From positions 23,050,483-23,114,482 of the forward strand of contig NC_066848.1 of NCBI RefSeq assembly GCF_001640805.2: a DNA stretch of 64,000 nucleotides. The letters are read 5' to 3'. How positions within the stretch are numbered: the stretch's first letter is position 1; every line of letters begins with the position of its first letter. The translations under genes and the position numbers were made by a program. Below are positions 10,527-50,593 of this stretch, one piece after another. Origin of the DNA: Lates calcarifer (taxonomy: Eukaryota > Chordata > Actinopteri > Centropomidae). Under the pieces are notes generated by a model. The model worked only from the letters and a program-made list of their open reading frames with translations. It was not told the origin of the DNA and did no database searches.

Positions 10527-13190
10527 ATCATTTGGAGACAGGAATCAAATCATCACAAGGATAAAGACTGTGCAAGCCTCAAATCCTGCCTCCATCAAGT
10601 GGAGTGTCAAAAACCCCTGATAAGTTACTTTTGATCTATAATGCCTTTCTCTCCATTGATGTAATTAAGTTGTATCCTGTTGAATGTGAGGGTTTTTGGT
10701 GTGTCAAATGTACACCATTCATTTATTGTCTGAGAATGTCCAGCAGATAAGGCCGGAAGAAACTTGCTATGTGTTGTAGGCCTGACTATTGTTTACACAA
10801 AAAATAGCTTGATATTGAAAAAAATCTGACTCCACAGTTCTTAGGTATGATTATTGTTGGAATATATAATATTGATCCCTCTTCAGTTACACAGCAATTT
10901 TATTATTTCGATGAGGCCCATGGTGATGGAGTGTTTGTGGTGGGACGACCAATGCACTTATGTAGCACATGAAGGTGCAAATCAACAATTTGAACAAAAG
11001 AAGATTGACACAGTGTTTAGAGGCCTGATTGTGTGGAATATGCATGGGGGATCAAAGTATTATTATTATTTACTTAGGTAGAGGTCAGGATGCTGCTATT
11101 ATGTTCACCTAACATTGCTAGTAAATGTAATTCAGATGAAAGATCAGTATGCCTCTTTACAGACAAATGTAGATGCAAACACCCTCAGAAGTAACTGGTA
11201 ACATAAAGTGACAGATCTGCCCTCAGAGGTGCCTGTGCAAATAACACACACTCCTTTGTGAGCTGCTTGTAATTATCCTTAGCTTCCTATCTGTAGCCAG
11301 AGAAAAGGTTTTGTAATACTACCTGTTTGCCAAAGTAGCCTTCAGAGTGTGGTTTTTAACATTTTAAGTTTCACAAACCATATTTACAGGAAAACACTAT
11401 ACCTTGTTTTATGGAAATTATGTCTGGCTTTAAGAGTTGACAGTTTGTGAAATAAAGAAATGTAATGCATGTATGAACATGTCTCAGTAAACCACCATAT
11501 TTCTTCTCAACACTCCTCCCACCCCAACAGCACAGCATTTAGCATCCATACGTCATAAACTGACGGTAAATTACATAATGATTCTTATAAAATGAAAAAA
11601 AATCTCATCAGCCATATTTTTACATTGTGTGGGCCAAATTCTAAATTTAAACCATATGACTGAGACTTGCATATGTAATGCAGATTCATGAGATGAAGTA
11701 CAGTACTGTGAGAAAAATTAAGATACATAATTCATATAATTTACCGTGCTTGTTAATCAATACCACACTGAATAAAGAGAACTTAACGTTTTAATAACTT
11801 GTCTTAAAGCCTGAAAATACAAAATACTTTACACACATTGAATTATCTCTATCTTATATCACATTGATTTCTACCTCCTACACCTGACTTCAAATGAAGA
11901 ATGCTGTGAATTAAAGAGTCTAGTGATGAAGATCTTTCTGTTAAATTATTTCAAATAAGTGATGATGTTTTTATCCCACTCAGTGTACAGTGTTGGAGGA
12001 CTTATGGCATGTCTGATGACAGGCTTCAGTGTCTTTAAAGAGTAGTTTGAGATTTTGGGAAATATGATGATCCACTTGATCAATCCACTTGATTACTGAA
12101 TGACATCTACTAATGACTGAGGCTAATGAAACTGTTGGTGAGAATATTTCTCAGACAGATAATCTCTATGAGAGCTGAGGCTGTGACTCAGCTTTGTCAT
12201 GGAGTCGAGCATGACTCACAACACCTGAGAAATGTTTTCCCAACCTCTGGTTTCTGTTATGTACCTGCTCAGACAGTTGATGATGTCATCATATCTCAAT
12301 TTTTCTTAGTTTGTAATAAACTAGATACATATTTAGACTTATTTTGTGCACATCTTAGGATATTTTAGCTGTATGTAATAAAATATGAACAAGAACACAC
12401 AACTTTGGACACAGCTTAATGGTTTGAAAGTACCACATCATTGTAGATATGATGTGTAAAAAGCTATGGGGAAACCTACACAAAGTATAAATACACATAG
12501 TACTAAAATATTAGAATATTACAATGGTACAATATAATATACTGGGAATCCATGAATACCATTATATAAGTGACTGTAAACTATCTGACGTGTTGTTATT
12601 ATTGCCACTACTAAGACTATCATTATTATTAATACTGTATATATTATAAACTATACAGTATAATATATACTAGTACATTTGCTTTGCTTTCCTATTTCTG
12701 TACAGTCTACTTTTGCTATTTTGCATGTTTATAAAGTATGTTTGTGTCCATTGTCTGTATCTGTATATGTATCTCTGTCTATCTTGAAATCCCATAATAC
12801 TTTTTATTTTACACTAATAGAACATATAATATTTTTAAGGAAAAGGTAACTATAAACCGTAGCCCATAGAATTAGCCATGGTTTCACTATGATCACTGCC
12901 AAGAGGCAGAGTCTGTAGGAAGTGAACCACAAAACTACTGTATGCATAAAACTACTTTAAGACAGAGGTGTGTTTTTCATTGTTTAGTTTCTTCTAACCG
13001 AAAATATTACACATTTTTTCTGGACATTTTTGATTTGTTGATGAGCTAAAAAACTAAAATGTCAACATGAGAGAGAGAGCGAGAGAGAGAGAGAGAGAGA
13101 GAGATATCCAAATATGGTCATACCGGAAAACAGGTGCGTTTTTGTCCTACCATCCCCTCCCCCGTCTCTTCATCGACGTCATGAGACTAC
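10527..13190. other. Repeat-rich non-coding stretch upstream of epcam
   Basis: A+T-rich flank with no gene seen. About 11297-11490 matches about 4140-4325, a further piece of the duplicated unit. About 12030-12130 (AGTTTGAGATTTTGGGAAAT) is the start of the same dispersed-repeat family as 2222-2400. A GA-repeat tract lies at about 13070-13104. Confidence 0.55.
13070..13104. repeat. (GA)n microsatellite
   Basis: Nearly perfect GA/GAGA tract interrupted by one GC step, about 100 bases upstream of the epcam TATA-like box. Confidence 0.9.
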
Positions 13191-13204
13191 CCGTCTTATA
13201 AATT
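13173..13204 (+). promoter_or_regulatory. Probable epcam core promoter
   Basis: TATAAATT at about 13197 lies some 300 bases before the epcam start codon, with a CRE-like CGACGTCATG at about 13174-13183. The segment after it (about 13225-13505) would be the 5' untranslated region. This is inferred from motif and spacing only. Confidence 0.4.
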
Positions 13205-13505
13205 TACTTCATAGCTGCTCTGTATCAGTTCGACAAGAACACGTAAACGGTAATCAGTAATTATCTCTACATAGTTACTTAACTTAGGTAGTGCGCGCGC
13301 TGTTTTGAGTCCTTACTTTTGTGTGCGCGCGCTCCTTGAGTTTCTCTCTGAACAGGTTTGACCAGGATACACCTGCGGGAAGAAAAAGGAAGGTCTGTGA
13401 GCCTCCGCGGTATTCTTCACTTCATCTTTGACCTTTGTGGTCGACGGACGCACAGAAAACCGACTAGGAAACTTTATTCTTGAATTCATTTTTGAGAATT
13501 TCATC

Positions 13506-15910
13506 ATGAAAATTTGGATTGCTCTCGTCCTCGCTGCTTTGCGGCGGGAGCCTCAGCTCAAAGCTGTAAGTAGTGTGATTTATTCAACTGTATCGGGCGA
13601 AAACGTCTTACAGAGCAGTTTTTGGCTTGGCATGCTCTTCGATAACCTCATTTAAATAGTACTGTTTAATACTCGAACTGCTTTAATTACAAAACAGGAA
13701 CAATAAGGTGAAACATTAATTATGTTCTTACTGGCTGTAGTTAATTAATACTGACCTTTCTTACCTGCAGTGCAGTGTTCAGCCGTACAAAGTGCTTTTA
13801 TTACCGACAAGAGTTGTAAAAGGTGGAGTTTAAAGTCGTTTTTATACCAAACGCAGTTAGTTTCGTTGGTGAGTGGGGGTTGGGAGGATTTGTCCCGCTC
13901 TTTGGGGACTTCGTTGTTTCGAGAAACCAACGCCCAGGTGTTCAGGAAACCTGCTTGACTACCTTGCCCTTTTCTGTTTATAGGGTTATGTATCACAGTG
14001 CAATAAATCCGTTGTTGAACGGGGTTACGCTAAGCTTCTGATACATTCTGGGTGTTTCATTGGGATTTGAACTAAATCCCACTCTAGACCTTGGCCTAAT
14101 TTATTATGTGACATAATGTTAAACACAAACACACTACAGTGAAGTTGAAGTTGAGCCATTAGATATTTGAAATATTAATGTAAGTGTTCTTGTCAGGGAT
14201 TGCTGACATAATATTTGTTTAGATATTATTTGCGTTAATTATGTTTTGGTCCTTGTTTTTCTGCTTAGGTACATGTGAAACCTTGAAGTGGGCTACCTGT
14301 GATGGAAACCCATGTTCTTGTACCATTCTTGTTGACAACAACGTGAAACAAACACTGGACTGCACCAAGCGTAAGTATTGTTGTAATCAAGTCCATAGAC
14401 TTTATTTATGCAGCTCAGTTGTTTTGTTCTTGCCTGCTCATGGAGCACCTTCATGTTTCACCTTCAGTGATCCCCAAGTGCTTCCTGATGAAGGCTGAGA
14501 TGTACAGAGCCAAAAAGGGCCTGGACACTCGCACAATTGGAGGAAAACCAGTTGAAACTGCCTTTGTGGACAACGATGGCATCTACGACCCAGAGTGCGA
14601 GAACGACGGCAAATTCAAGGCCAAGCAGTGCAACAACACAGAGGAGTGCTGGTGTGTCAACAGCGCTGGCGTGCGTCGAACTGACAAGGGAGACAAGAAT
14701 CACAAGTGCGAGGAGCTGGTGGAGACCTAGTAAGTCATTTCATCCTCATCAGCAGTGTGGAGGGCTGGTATTAGGATGAATCATTTAAATGTTCAACACT
14801 GAAATGTTTACCTTGATGTCATTTTCTTTTCTCCAGCTGGGTCCGTATCCAGCTGACTCACAAACCAGTGACAACTCCACTGAATGCTCCCAATTTGAAG
14901 GCGTGAGTATATCTAACATTCCTCATTCATGAAAGAATTAAGAAAGTATAACCACATAGTTAGATTAAAGTGTCAATATTTCCTAATTGTAATACCTTGC
15001 CCTGATACAGTGCCATTGCGGATGCCATTCACAAGCGTTATGACAACTTCAACAAGGACATGGTGGAGGAAGTCCAGGTGAGTGCGTGTCCAACTGGGGG
15101 GAAAAAACACGTAGTTTTGTCACAATACTACAAAGTCTTCACTCAGTATCATAAAAAGACGCCACTAACTGAGTAACAAAACATCCTGTCTGTCTTTCTG
15201 CAGTATGACCCTGATGCCCGCCTCATTGTGGTGGATGTGAAGAAGCCAATGGGAGAACGCAAGAGTGACCTGACCAATATGGCCTATTACATGGAGAAAG
15301 ATGTATGCTGAAGCTGTTTGTATAATATACTGAATATATATTTCTGTTTTCTAGAAGGCTTAAGGAGAGGCCTGGTAACTTACCCTGTCATTACTTATCA
15401 TTTTTTTTTCTTGTAGGTCAAGGTGCTGCCCCTGTTCAAGAACCAGGACAAGTTTGAGCCCACTGTGGGCAGCCAGAAGCTGGAGATGGAGAACATCCTG
15501 GTCTACTATGTGGACGAGAAGGCCCCCACTTTCACCATGAAGAACCTGACAGGCGGGATCATTGCCGTCATCGTGGTGGTGGTGCTGGGCGTGATTGCCG
15601 GCCTACTGATCCTGGTAAGTGTGTGTGTGTGTGTGTCTACAGATGTCATTATCTCTTTGATTGAAGTCACTGATCATGTGATGAGTTACCAGACTGAGTA
15701 CTAATTTTCTTTTCTGTGTGTGTGTGTGTGTAGTTCTTTGCCAAAAGGAGACAGAGTCAGCGGTACAACAAAGCTCAGGTGAGACAAACTTCCTTTACTG
15801 TTTTAGTGTCGAATCTGTGAAAAAAAGTTATTTGTTGCACCATAGAACTACAGTTTGTTAACTATCTGCTCACTCTTATTATTCAGCAAAGAGAGATGGA
15901 GGCCATGTGA
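13506..15910 (+). CDS. epcam: Epithelial cell adhesion molecule (EpCAM), nine coding exons, frame broken in exon 1
   Basis: EpCAM is a single-pass epithelial surface protein for homotypic adhesion and signalling. Exons: 13506-13565, 14269-14370, 14468-14729, 14837-14902, 15011-15077, 15204-15302, 15417-15614, 15734-15778 and 15887-15910, all with consensus splice sites. Exon 2 begins the Cys-rich ectodomain. Exon 3 holds the thyroglobulin type-1 domain, including the ECWCVNSAG motif. Exons 4-7 form the membrane-proximal domain. Exon 7 encodes the transmembrane segment ([17 protein letters not shown]), and exons 8-9 a short basic tail ([14 protein letters not shown]). Exons 2-9 keep one frame. 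Exon 1 lacks one T in the signal-peptide run GCTTT (copy A has four Ts at the same place), so as written it does not join exon 2 in frame, and no alternative upstream ATG rescues it. With that base the protein would be 307 residues, close to the usual EpCAM length. The error could be in the assembly. Confidence 0.93.
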
Positions 15911-16310
15911 AGTCCTCATGGCAGCGGGAATCTACGAAGAGTCAGCTTGTACATCACCTTTTTGGATGAACTTTTTTTTTTTGTAGTGGGAGTGTGCCAT
16001 TATACATCATTTTACTTGAGGAATGCAGATTGTAAAGGAACATTCAACTTTTGCTTTGTTGACATTTTCGTTTTGCTGGCACCGCCATTTTATTTATGAA
16101 TTGTGTGAAGTCTAAACACATCATCCAATCTATTGGCCATAAAGAACTGTGCTTTTTAAAATATGGTTAGTGGCACATGCCACATTTTAATGTTAGAACT
16201 TGTTTGAATGGTTTAAATTCCATGTCATAGATTGTACAGATTCTTTCTTACTAATGTGTGTGTGTGTTTGATGGATTGTTTTTAATAAAAATGTTTTAAA
16301 AGGCCCTGGG
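15911..16310 (+). other. epcam: epcam 3' untranslated region with poly(A) signal
   Basis: After the TGA at 15908-15910 comes about 370 bases of A/T-rich sequence. A consensus AATAAA at 16284-16289 is followed by a run ending TTTTAAAAGG, so cleavage is expected at about 16305. Confidence 0.7.
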
Positions 16311-19300
16311 TGTGGTGTAGGTTTCTTTTTGTTGCAGTGGGTTGTCAGTAGACTTTGTGCCTCTTGTCACAGTGGAAAACTACAGCATGGGGGAGGGGAA
16401 CAAGCTATAGGAAGACACTGTGAGCACCTTTTTTGTTGTGGTGTTTATTTGCCAAGCTGTGCAGTTTCTCTGATATTCAAACCTGATGTAAAGTCAGCAC
16501 TTGGTGAGCTCAAATGATTCCTCAGTAAGTTTAACTCTCTCTTCATCTCAGAGACCTAAGATGGCTGCTTTGATAAAGGTGGATTGTAATAAGCCTTTTG
16601 TTTACATGGGACAAGTCCAATGGGTGTGGCAGCACTGTTTTGAGTGTGTCACTGTCTGGTATTGTTTCTTTTGAAGTAAACATTAATCCCTGCTTTTCAT
16701 AGGCTGCTTTTTAAGCAGACACCTGCAGACCAGTCTTTCTTAACCTGTATGAAAGATCTTGACAGTAACAACACAGAAACAGCTGAGACTGTGGTCGAGT
16801 GCGTTTTGGTGACACTGGATTGCAGAGACTACATTCACACCTGCTAGTTCACAGGGAGTTGGTTTAGTCATTTCTTGCTTTATCTGAAACTGTTTGGCAT
16901 CATGTTCAACCTGTCCGTCAGGTTCTGGCTCACTCATAAAAAAAATGTACATACTGCATATGTACATAACAAATATTGAGAAAGGCTTGAGTTTAAAGGG
17001 AATTAAAGTGACACTGCATGAGCCTTTATTCATGTCAGGTGAAAAAGTCAAAGCTAAGGCAGCAGAAATCAGAGAGGCAGAGTGTGAGGTGGGAAATTTG
17101 TTGCACAACAAACTGGAAACAGGTGTTGCACTGTTCAGAAATTCAGGTGAAACTGCCGAAGTAAAAATTCCTCTGAAGTGCTGTCACAACATGATCGCAG
17201 CGGTCAGTGTTTTGTGTGGCTGCTCTCTCCCTGAAGGCAGCACCTCAGGTGGCAGTCCTTGTTTCACCTTTATGAGCTGAAGGTTAAGTCTCTTTTTCAA
17301 GTGACAAAAAGGCAGCACATTGTAATAACTGGCAATTAATCCAGCCTACTTAATATTTACCTTTATTTTGAAAGGACAGAAAAGTCATTTGATTAGTAAA
17401 CACGAACACAGACTTCCTCCCTTTGATTCTTCTCCATTCCTACTGTTTTGTTAATGCACATTATGAGCCACCAGAGTATTAATGTTTATCGCGTCTATTA
17501 TGTGTTCCACTTTGCCTCAACCAACCCCCACCCCCGTAAGCCCTCCCTTCCTTCATCTCCATGGCGACACAGGGACAAAAGCATTTCTCTAACTACCTCA
17601 GGCAGGTTAGGTATCATATATCTCCCCCACCCCCTCCCCTCTGTGAGAGACTACAGGAATGAGGGTGTGTCAGTTGCTGTCATTCACCTTCTGCAGGTAT
17701 CAACATGTCAGCTACATCTGCACCAATGAGGAGGCTGGAGGGCGGTTCTGTAGAATAAATGTGAAGTAGGAGGTGAATGTTATGGTTTCTGTGAATTTGG
17801 ATTTCCCAGAGGGCGAATTATCTGGGTGAACACAGGAGTGGCTAGTCGAGAAACCAGTAACTTCTTTGTTTTAGTTACGTTTCTTCAAGCATTAGGCTTA
17901 GACAATAATTACTTATTCCAAAGATGATTTAAATACAATGTATTTAATATGACAAATAAATATAATACCTGACAATTCTTGCTGTATACAGATGTAAGTC
18001 AGAAGCGGGAGAGAAAAAAAGTTTTTTAAAAGTACCTTACACATAAAATGTCCTGTTTTTCCAGTTTATCTTCAAGTTAAATGGGTCACTATATCTGCTT
18101 CATTAAAATACCTTCATATTTTGTCACACCAGGTAACAAACTCACAATCAAACAATAACCTTTTCTTTCAGCATTTGTCACATCCTCTTACCATCTTCCT
18201 CTGATTCACTGTACACAAACACAGACTTCATTTCTTTTCCCCAGCCCTGCGATACTTCCCCAAATGATGTGGATGCACACGTTGACTTTCATTCCAACAC
18301 ACAGGCCTGGAGTATTTGTACACGATTAAAGTTTCACAGCTCTCCTGGCTGTTCAGTAACTAAAAGCACAAAGGGCACAATCTAGTTTCCTCATATGGTT
18401 CAGTCTTTCTCAACACAACCAACTCATCCAATCTACATCTATCACAACTGCTGTGATGTTCCTAAAGCACTTACATTTTCACCACAGTTAGTTTAAGGTT
18501 TTTTTTAAAAAAGCTGTTCTCCTCAGCTGCAGCTGGTTTGCCATTATTTCGTCCAGCTTTCATCATATTGTTGGATAAGCTTCATTATACAACAATACTG
18601 AACACTGCAAGAGTTTATGTTCCTGATACAGAGATACTGTGCCCCAGAAAATAATACAAAAATACCCTCTAAATGATTTCTTCATAAAGCATCATTACCT
18701 CTTCTATACGGAGTATTACTGCGTTATTTTTGAAGGTGGGAATACCAAATTTAACCACAAACAGCATCTTTACCTAAGGAAATGTACCAGACAGCACAGA
18801 TTAATGAGACATTTCAGAACACTAGCTAGCTGTCAATAAATGCTGTTGACTTTTCTCTTTGGAGTTCGAACATAAAAGCAACATATTCATCAGGGAAACA
18901 GAAAATATCCTTGGAGGATGTTAACCAAAGCTCCTTATTTGTTCCTAGACAGCCTTGTACCTTAGTACAAAGCTCACAGCTCCAGTTTAAGCCCAAATCT
19001 CATAATGTGTTCTCTGAGAAAGGCACAGAGTAACCTCTCAGAAGGTTAACTGCTTATAACTGAAGGACATCAACTCCCAATAATCCTGTATGATGATATC
19101 AGTGAACTGCTGCCACCTCAGCTGGTCTGTTATATCAGGTTGTACCAAACAGAGAGGAGAGGAAGAGAAGTTTTTTTCTTAATTCAACTTCATCTGGATG
19201 AAGCACTCATGGTTTAGGGAGATAGTATTTGTCAAAACAGACCATGCCACTTACCAGAAATGAATCTGGCCTAGTAAGGCAAATGTACAGGATCTGAATC

Positions 19301-19400
19301 AGTCCTAGTGCACCTGTAAAATAAGTTTTTCAAATGTAAATAAGGTAAAAGGCAACTCAACAAAGTGAGTATTTTACAGAGAGATCAGGGTGTTATATTG
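16311..19400. other. Tail-to-tail gap between epcam and plekhh2, including plekhh2 3' UTR
   Basis: The plekhh2 stop codon is at 19401-19403 on the minus strand, so its 3' untranslated region descends from 19400. TTTAAT at about 17942 and TTTATT at about 17364 are candidate minus-strand poly(A) signals, but I cannot choose between them. A pair of opposed open frames at 16740-17280 (123 and 128 codons) has no recognisable domain or splice support. I see no other gene. Confidence 0.5.
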
Positions 19401-46717
<27,317 letters not shown>

Positions 46718-47191
46718 ACCGACTGACCCTCTGTAACATACACACAGCCAAACACACAGCAGTGAGAGAGAGAGGAGAAAGTAAATATATGTAACATAAC
46801 ATTACAGCAATCTCCTAGAGGCTTCCTGTGGGAAAATTCACTTTTCATTTCCTCCTCTTGAATGAGATGAGAGATCAGGGTCAGCTACAGACAACCATCT
46901 ATGAAGCTGGTTGGGATTCAGTGTCTTGATCTAAAGCACATCTGTGGTATGAATAAGTGCTGACATGGAGGTTGTTTTTATGATAATACAATCAATTTAT
47001 TGACAGATAATCAACATTTCTGAATTTGAACATTTTCATACTAAAAAAAGCTCCATGGTTTTCATGAAATTTTATTCATAACTTTGTGGAAGCAGTGAAA
47101 CATGGAGGAGGACTGATGCACATTTAGTCTCATTGTCATCATTACATGAAAAACAGCAGCTGACCCATATCTGATTTTTGATAAACATACC

Positions 47192-47230
47192 TACACACAC
47201 ACACGCACACACACACACACACACACACAG
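47192..47230. repeat. (CA)n microsatellite
   Basis: About 17 CA units with one CG interruption, in the intron separating the first coding exon of plekhh2 from its presumed non-coding exon. Confidence 0.9.
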
Positions 47231-48601
47231 AGGGTTTGTTGTTGTAAAGCCATCACCTGAAATATTCCAGGGTCGAGCCCAGCTGGACCAGTGTGGGCAG
47301 TGGGCGTATCACTTCACTCAGCCAAACAGTAAAACACTACCGTTGCTCCAAAACACCTCAACACCCTCCCTGGGACAGAATTGCATCACGTTTTCCAGTG
47401 AAAACAGCTGGTAAATACAGAGAGGAAGAGAGAGAGTGAGTGAGAGACACAGAGGAAGAGAGAGAGAGATGAGGATCTCTGATGAAGGAGAGTATCAGGA
47501 GGAGGAGGAGGATAGAAAGCCTGGGTTTCTCCTCCAAGTAATAACCTCTCATTACCAACCCTGGCCTCCTCACAAAGAGACTACAAACATGTGTGGAGAG
47601 AGGCCATAAACCGGTTTCCACAGGCTTATTTCTGTTGCTTGTTTGCTGTGGTAAACACTGACGAAGGCAAGGAAAAAAAGATGCTCTCACCCAGCAAAAC
47701 AAAACAACATAAATGAGTAAGAGTAAGGAATTTAATGTGATATATTCAATGGGTCTAAGGCCTACAAATACCTATATAAAATCATATCAAAAAAGGATTT
47801 GTTTTACATTATAATTCTCATATAATTTTACAGATACATAATATCATACATTAGGGTACTTTGGCAACCAACATTTCGTGGCACTAGTATCTTTTCAAAT
47901 ATGCTGTGCTCATTTGCTGTTGATTATACTGTCAAAGAAAGTTTACTTGGATGGGCCTGATTTAGTTTTATTGTCAGTCTTCTGTAAAACCACCCATAAA
48001 ATTTTAGGTTTTATTTTATTAAAAGTATTTTTATTTCTTATGATTTGCTGCACCAGTAATCTTAAGCTGATGTTTTGAGAAGTGAATTCACTCATGTTTC
48101 CTTGATAAGTACATGTTTTGCAGAATTTAATAAGATTCTATGAGAATATTAGTCACAACTGGGTAATAAGGGACAGATAATTTCCGTCTCTTCCAAGCAT
48201 CATTCCATACTGGTGATAAAACGACATAGTTAGTGGAAAACATTTAAGTCCATTTAACCCCTGAACCCTGTCAGAGTTCCTTTTTGTCTCATTCTCTCTC
48301 ACTTCCTGTTGAGTAAAGTCAGTGTCAGCACACAGAGACAGTGAACCATAATGTATTGTGTGAGCACTTGCCTGCAATTTCATCTGGAGCAGCAGTGCTG
48401 CATAGAGCCATTAGAGATGTCAAGACCTTATAAGCCACAGTTAATGTATTTTAAGTGAGGATTTACAGGTGTGGAAAATGAACAGTGATGAAAAATGATA
48501 ACATGGAAGCAAAGTACTGTAAACACTGAGGTAATAAGGTATAATAAGTCTGTTCAGTTTTTAAACACTCCAAAATCTTTCAGTATTCAGATGTGAGGAC
48601 T

Positions 48602-48736
48602 AGGGCGGAGTGATATAACCAAAAATGTCACCATGACAAAAATGTCTTTATGAGTCGATATAGAATTCTATAATATTATAATGCCATAAAAATTATATAA
48701 TGATGATTATTGTTATCATTTTATCACCCAGCCCCA
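48602..48736. mobile_element. Small inverted-repeat element (GGGCTGGGCGATAT family), short copy
   Basis: It starts AGGGCGGAGTGATATAACC and ends TTTATCACCCAGCCCC, inverted forms of one another with changes. It ends immediately to the left of the duplicated thada 5' segment. Confidence 0.5.
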
Positions 48737-48910
48737 GTGAAGACTCAGTGTTTTGTTCAGTTTTGTCAGGTGTGAGAGTTTGTTATTAAATTTGAACCCA
48801 CAGTTTGTATTCTCTATTACTAAGTCACAGATTTAACTTTGGTTGTGGTGTTTCTTACACAGGGCAGAGTCATGGTGGTGAAGAAGAGTAAACTAAGGTA
48901 AAGTAATGAA
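48737..48910 (+). pseudogene. Duplicated fragment of the thada 5' region with start codon
   Basis: Bases 48745-48890 parallel 50450-50610. Both have CTCAGTGTT, CAGTTTTG, a donor-like CAGGT, then ACACAGG acceptor-like sequence, and the start context AGTCATGGTGGTGAAGAAGA (here) against AGCCATGGTGGTGAAGAAGA (in thada). After the sixth codon this copy jumps to sequence matching about 50688-50710 of the thada intron, so most of the first coding exon is deleted. It cannot encode a product beyond a few residues. It lies inside a plekhh2 intron on the opposite strand. Confidence 0.7.
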
Positions 48911-49396
48911 CAGTGGCAAAAGGTTTTATTTTATATTGTGCTATTGTATATTGAGGTTATTGAGACTATAACACATGAGTTATATATTTAAGTGTCACTA
49001 GAATAGCTTGACATCTAATTAACATAACAAACAACAACAACAAAGTATATTTTGGTGTCTAAATTTTAGGGCTGCAGCAAAAAAACAAATCTAAATTAAA
49101 ACTCCAGATAGGAAAAGACAAAAATAGCTCCACTTTATTTGCTTAGAAAACACTACTCACATTCATGAGTGTGCTTAATTTAATCATCATTTTCACACCA
49201 CTGTTGAAACAGGGGCCAAGTGAAAAACTGGTATTCAACTTAAAAGCTTTAGTATTAGCTTGTCCCACGAGTGAATCATAATCAATCATTAAAAACTAAC
49301 CGTTAGCCTAAACCGTCTCTCTCATACATACACAACTCTCCGTCGTTTCGTATTTAATTAAAAAACAGCTATTTTCATCAAAGTTTCTCGACTTAC

Positions 49397-49450
49397 CCTT
49401 AAGTAAACTGACGCAAACTTCACGAGCGGCTTCACGCCATGTCAACTCCA
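49397..49450 (-). other. plekhh2: Probable non-coding first exon of plekhh2
   Basis: On the minus strand the segment ends in the strong donor AAGG/GTAAGTC (49391-49396 on this strand). About 10-25 bases upstream of the proposed exon, a TATAAATAAATATATA stretch (about 49455-49472) resembles a TATA box. The first coding exon has an acceptor just before its ATG and therefore needs such an exon. Exact start unknown. Confidence 0.45.
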
Positions 49451-49454
49451 GCGT

Positions 49455-50276
49455 CTATATATTTATTTATATTCCTGTTTAAAAAATGATGAATAAAAAC
49501 GGTGAATTGCTCTCTTTCCTAAAGGTTTTCATTTCAGCTCTCAAGCAAAAGTTGGAAACGGGTTGGATTTAGGGGGTGTGGCTTCAAGAAATAAGACCAA
49601 TCACTGACTTGATAGGCGTTTCTCTACGTTGAAGAACCACGAAGTCTGGGATTAATTGACGTATGATCTCCACCAATTAAAATCCGGAGCGCTATTTTAT
49701 GGACAGATGTGTTGTGAGGGCGGTCACAACTATTTGTCGGAAGTGACGTTACACGTGTGCGGCATGGACCATACTTGTGTCAAGCTTGCGAGAACAAAAC
49801 AGGAAATTAAACTTAAACTTCAAATTTAAAGTTTTATGATATACAAATAAGTTTGTGTAGTATGTTTGACCACATATGTATTACTAAATAGTGTCTTTGA
49901 ATGCTTGAAGGCTACATGAAAGATAGAAACATCAGTGAAACAATTAGAATTTTGTGTTGTTTTTGGGCTTGGCTTATTATATTCTGAAAATATCACACCG
50001 GAAGAGAATGTTTGTGTCCTCCAACTTGACGTTAGTTACAGTTTCCAGCTGAAGCAGTGGGTCTTCCAAGTATACCACATGCTCAGTTGAGGTGAATGCG
50101 AATTATGTTTAATTTTACACCTTTATCAAGCTGTTCGACTCTTTGTGAGAGTTCAGTCGTTGTATAGTGTCAGTGTTTACTGTGTCTGTCTCGCTATTTA
50201 ATATAGAACGTAGAATAAGTGCTACACAGCTAGCAGGAGTTGGCTAACAGTACTAGCAGCTCGACTTTTGGCCAAG
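49455..50276. promoter_or_regulatory. Head-to-head promoter interval of plekhh2 and thada
   Basis: About 0.8 kb separates the presumed plekhh2 and thada first exons. It contains GGGTGTGGC (about 49575), CCAAT at about 49597 and 49672, TGACGT (about 49744) and CACGTG (about 49753). A possible thada non-coding exon ends at 50276 (GCCAAG/GTAAAG); another candidate donor is at 50480 (GACAG/GTATGAG). The bidirectional layout follows from the gene orientations; use of the individual motifs is inference. Confidence 0.5.
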
Positions 50277-50293
50277 GTAAAGCGAAAACTAAG

Positions 50294-50312
50294 AAAGTGT
50301 GTGTGTGTGTGT
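50294..50312. repeat. (GT)n microsatellite
   Basis: Short GT tract in the presumed first intron of thada. Confidence 0.85.
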
Positions 50313-50593
50313 GTAAATGTGTGTGCAAGAGAGGAGAGAGAGATAGAAGGAGAGGGAGAGGGGGAGTATTGGGGGTGACAATGAAAGAAAAACTCTTAAT
50401 TTGTAAATACCAGACGATAATTTTATCCATATTGGCCATTAAAGATGTGAAGGCTCAGTGTTCTACTCAGTTTTGACAGGTATGAGAGACTGTTGAATCT
50501 GAACCTCCAGTTTGCATTCTCTGTAACATTCAAAACATTCATGCAGTCACGGAATTGATTCAACTGATGGTGCTCTTCACACAGGTCAGAGCC

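Noticed and set aside
16740..17280. Overlapping open frames of 123 (minus) and 128 (plus) codons between epcam and plekhh2
   Set aside because: No recognisable domain, no splice or promoter support, A/T-rich composition like untranslated or intergenic DNA.
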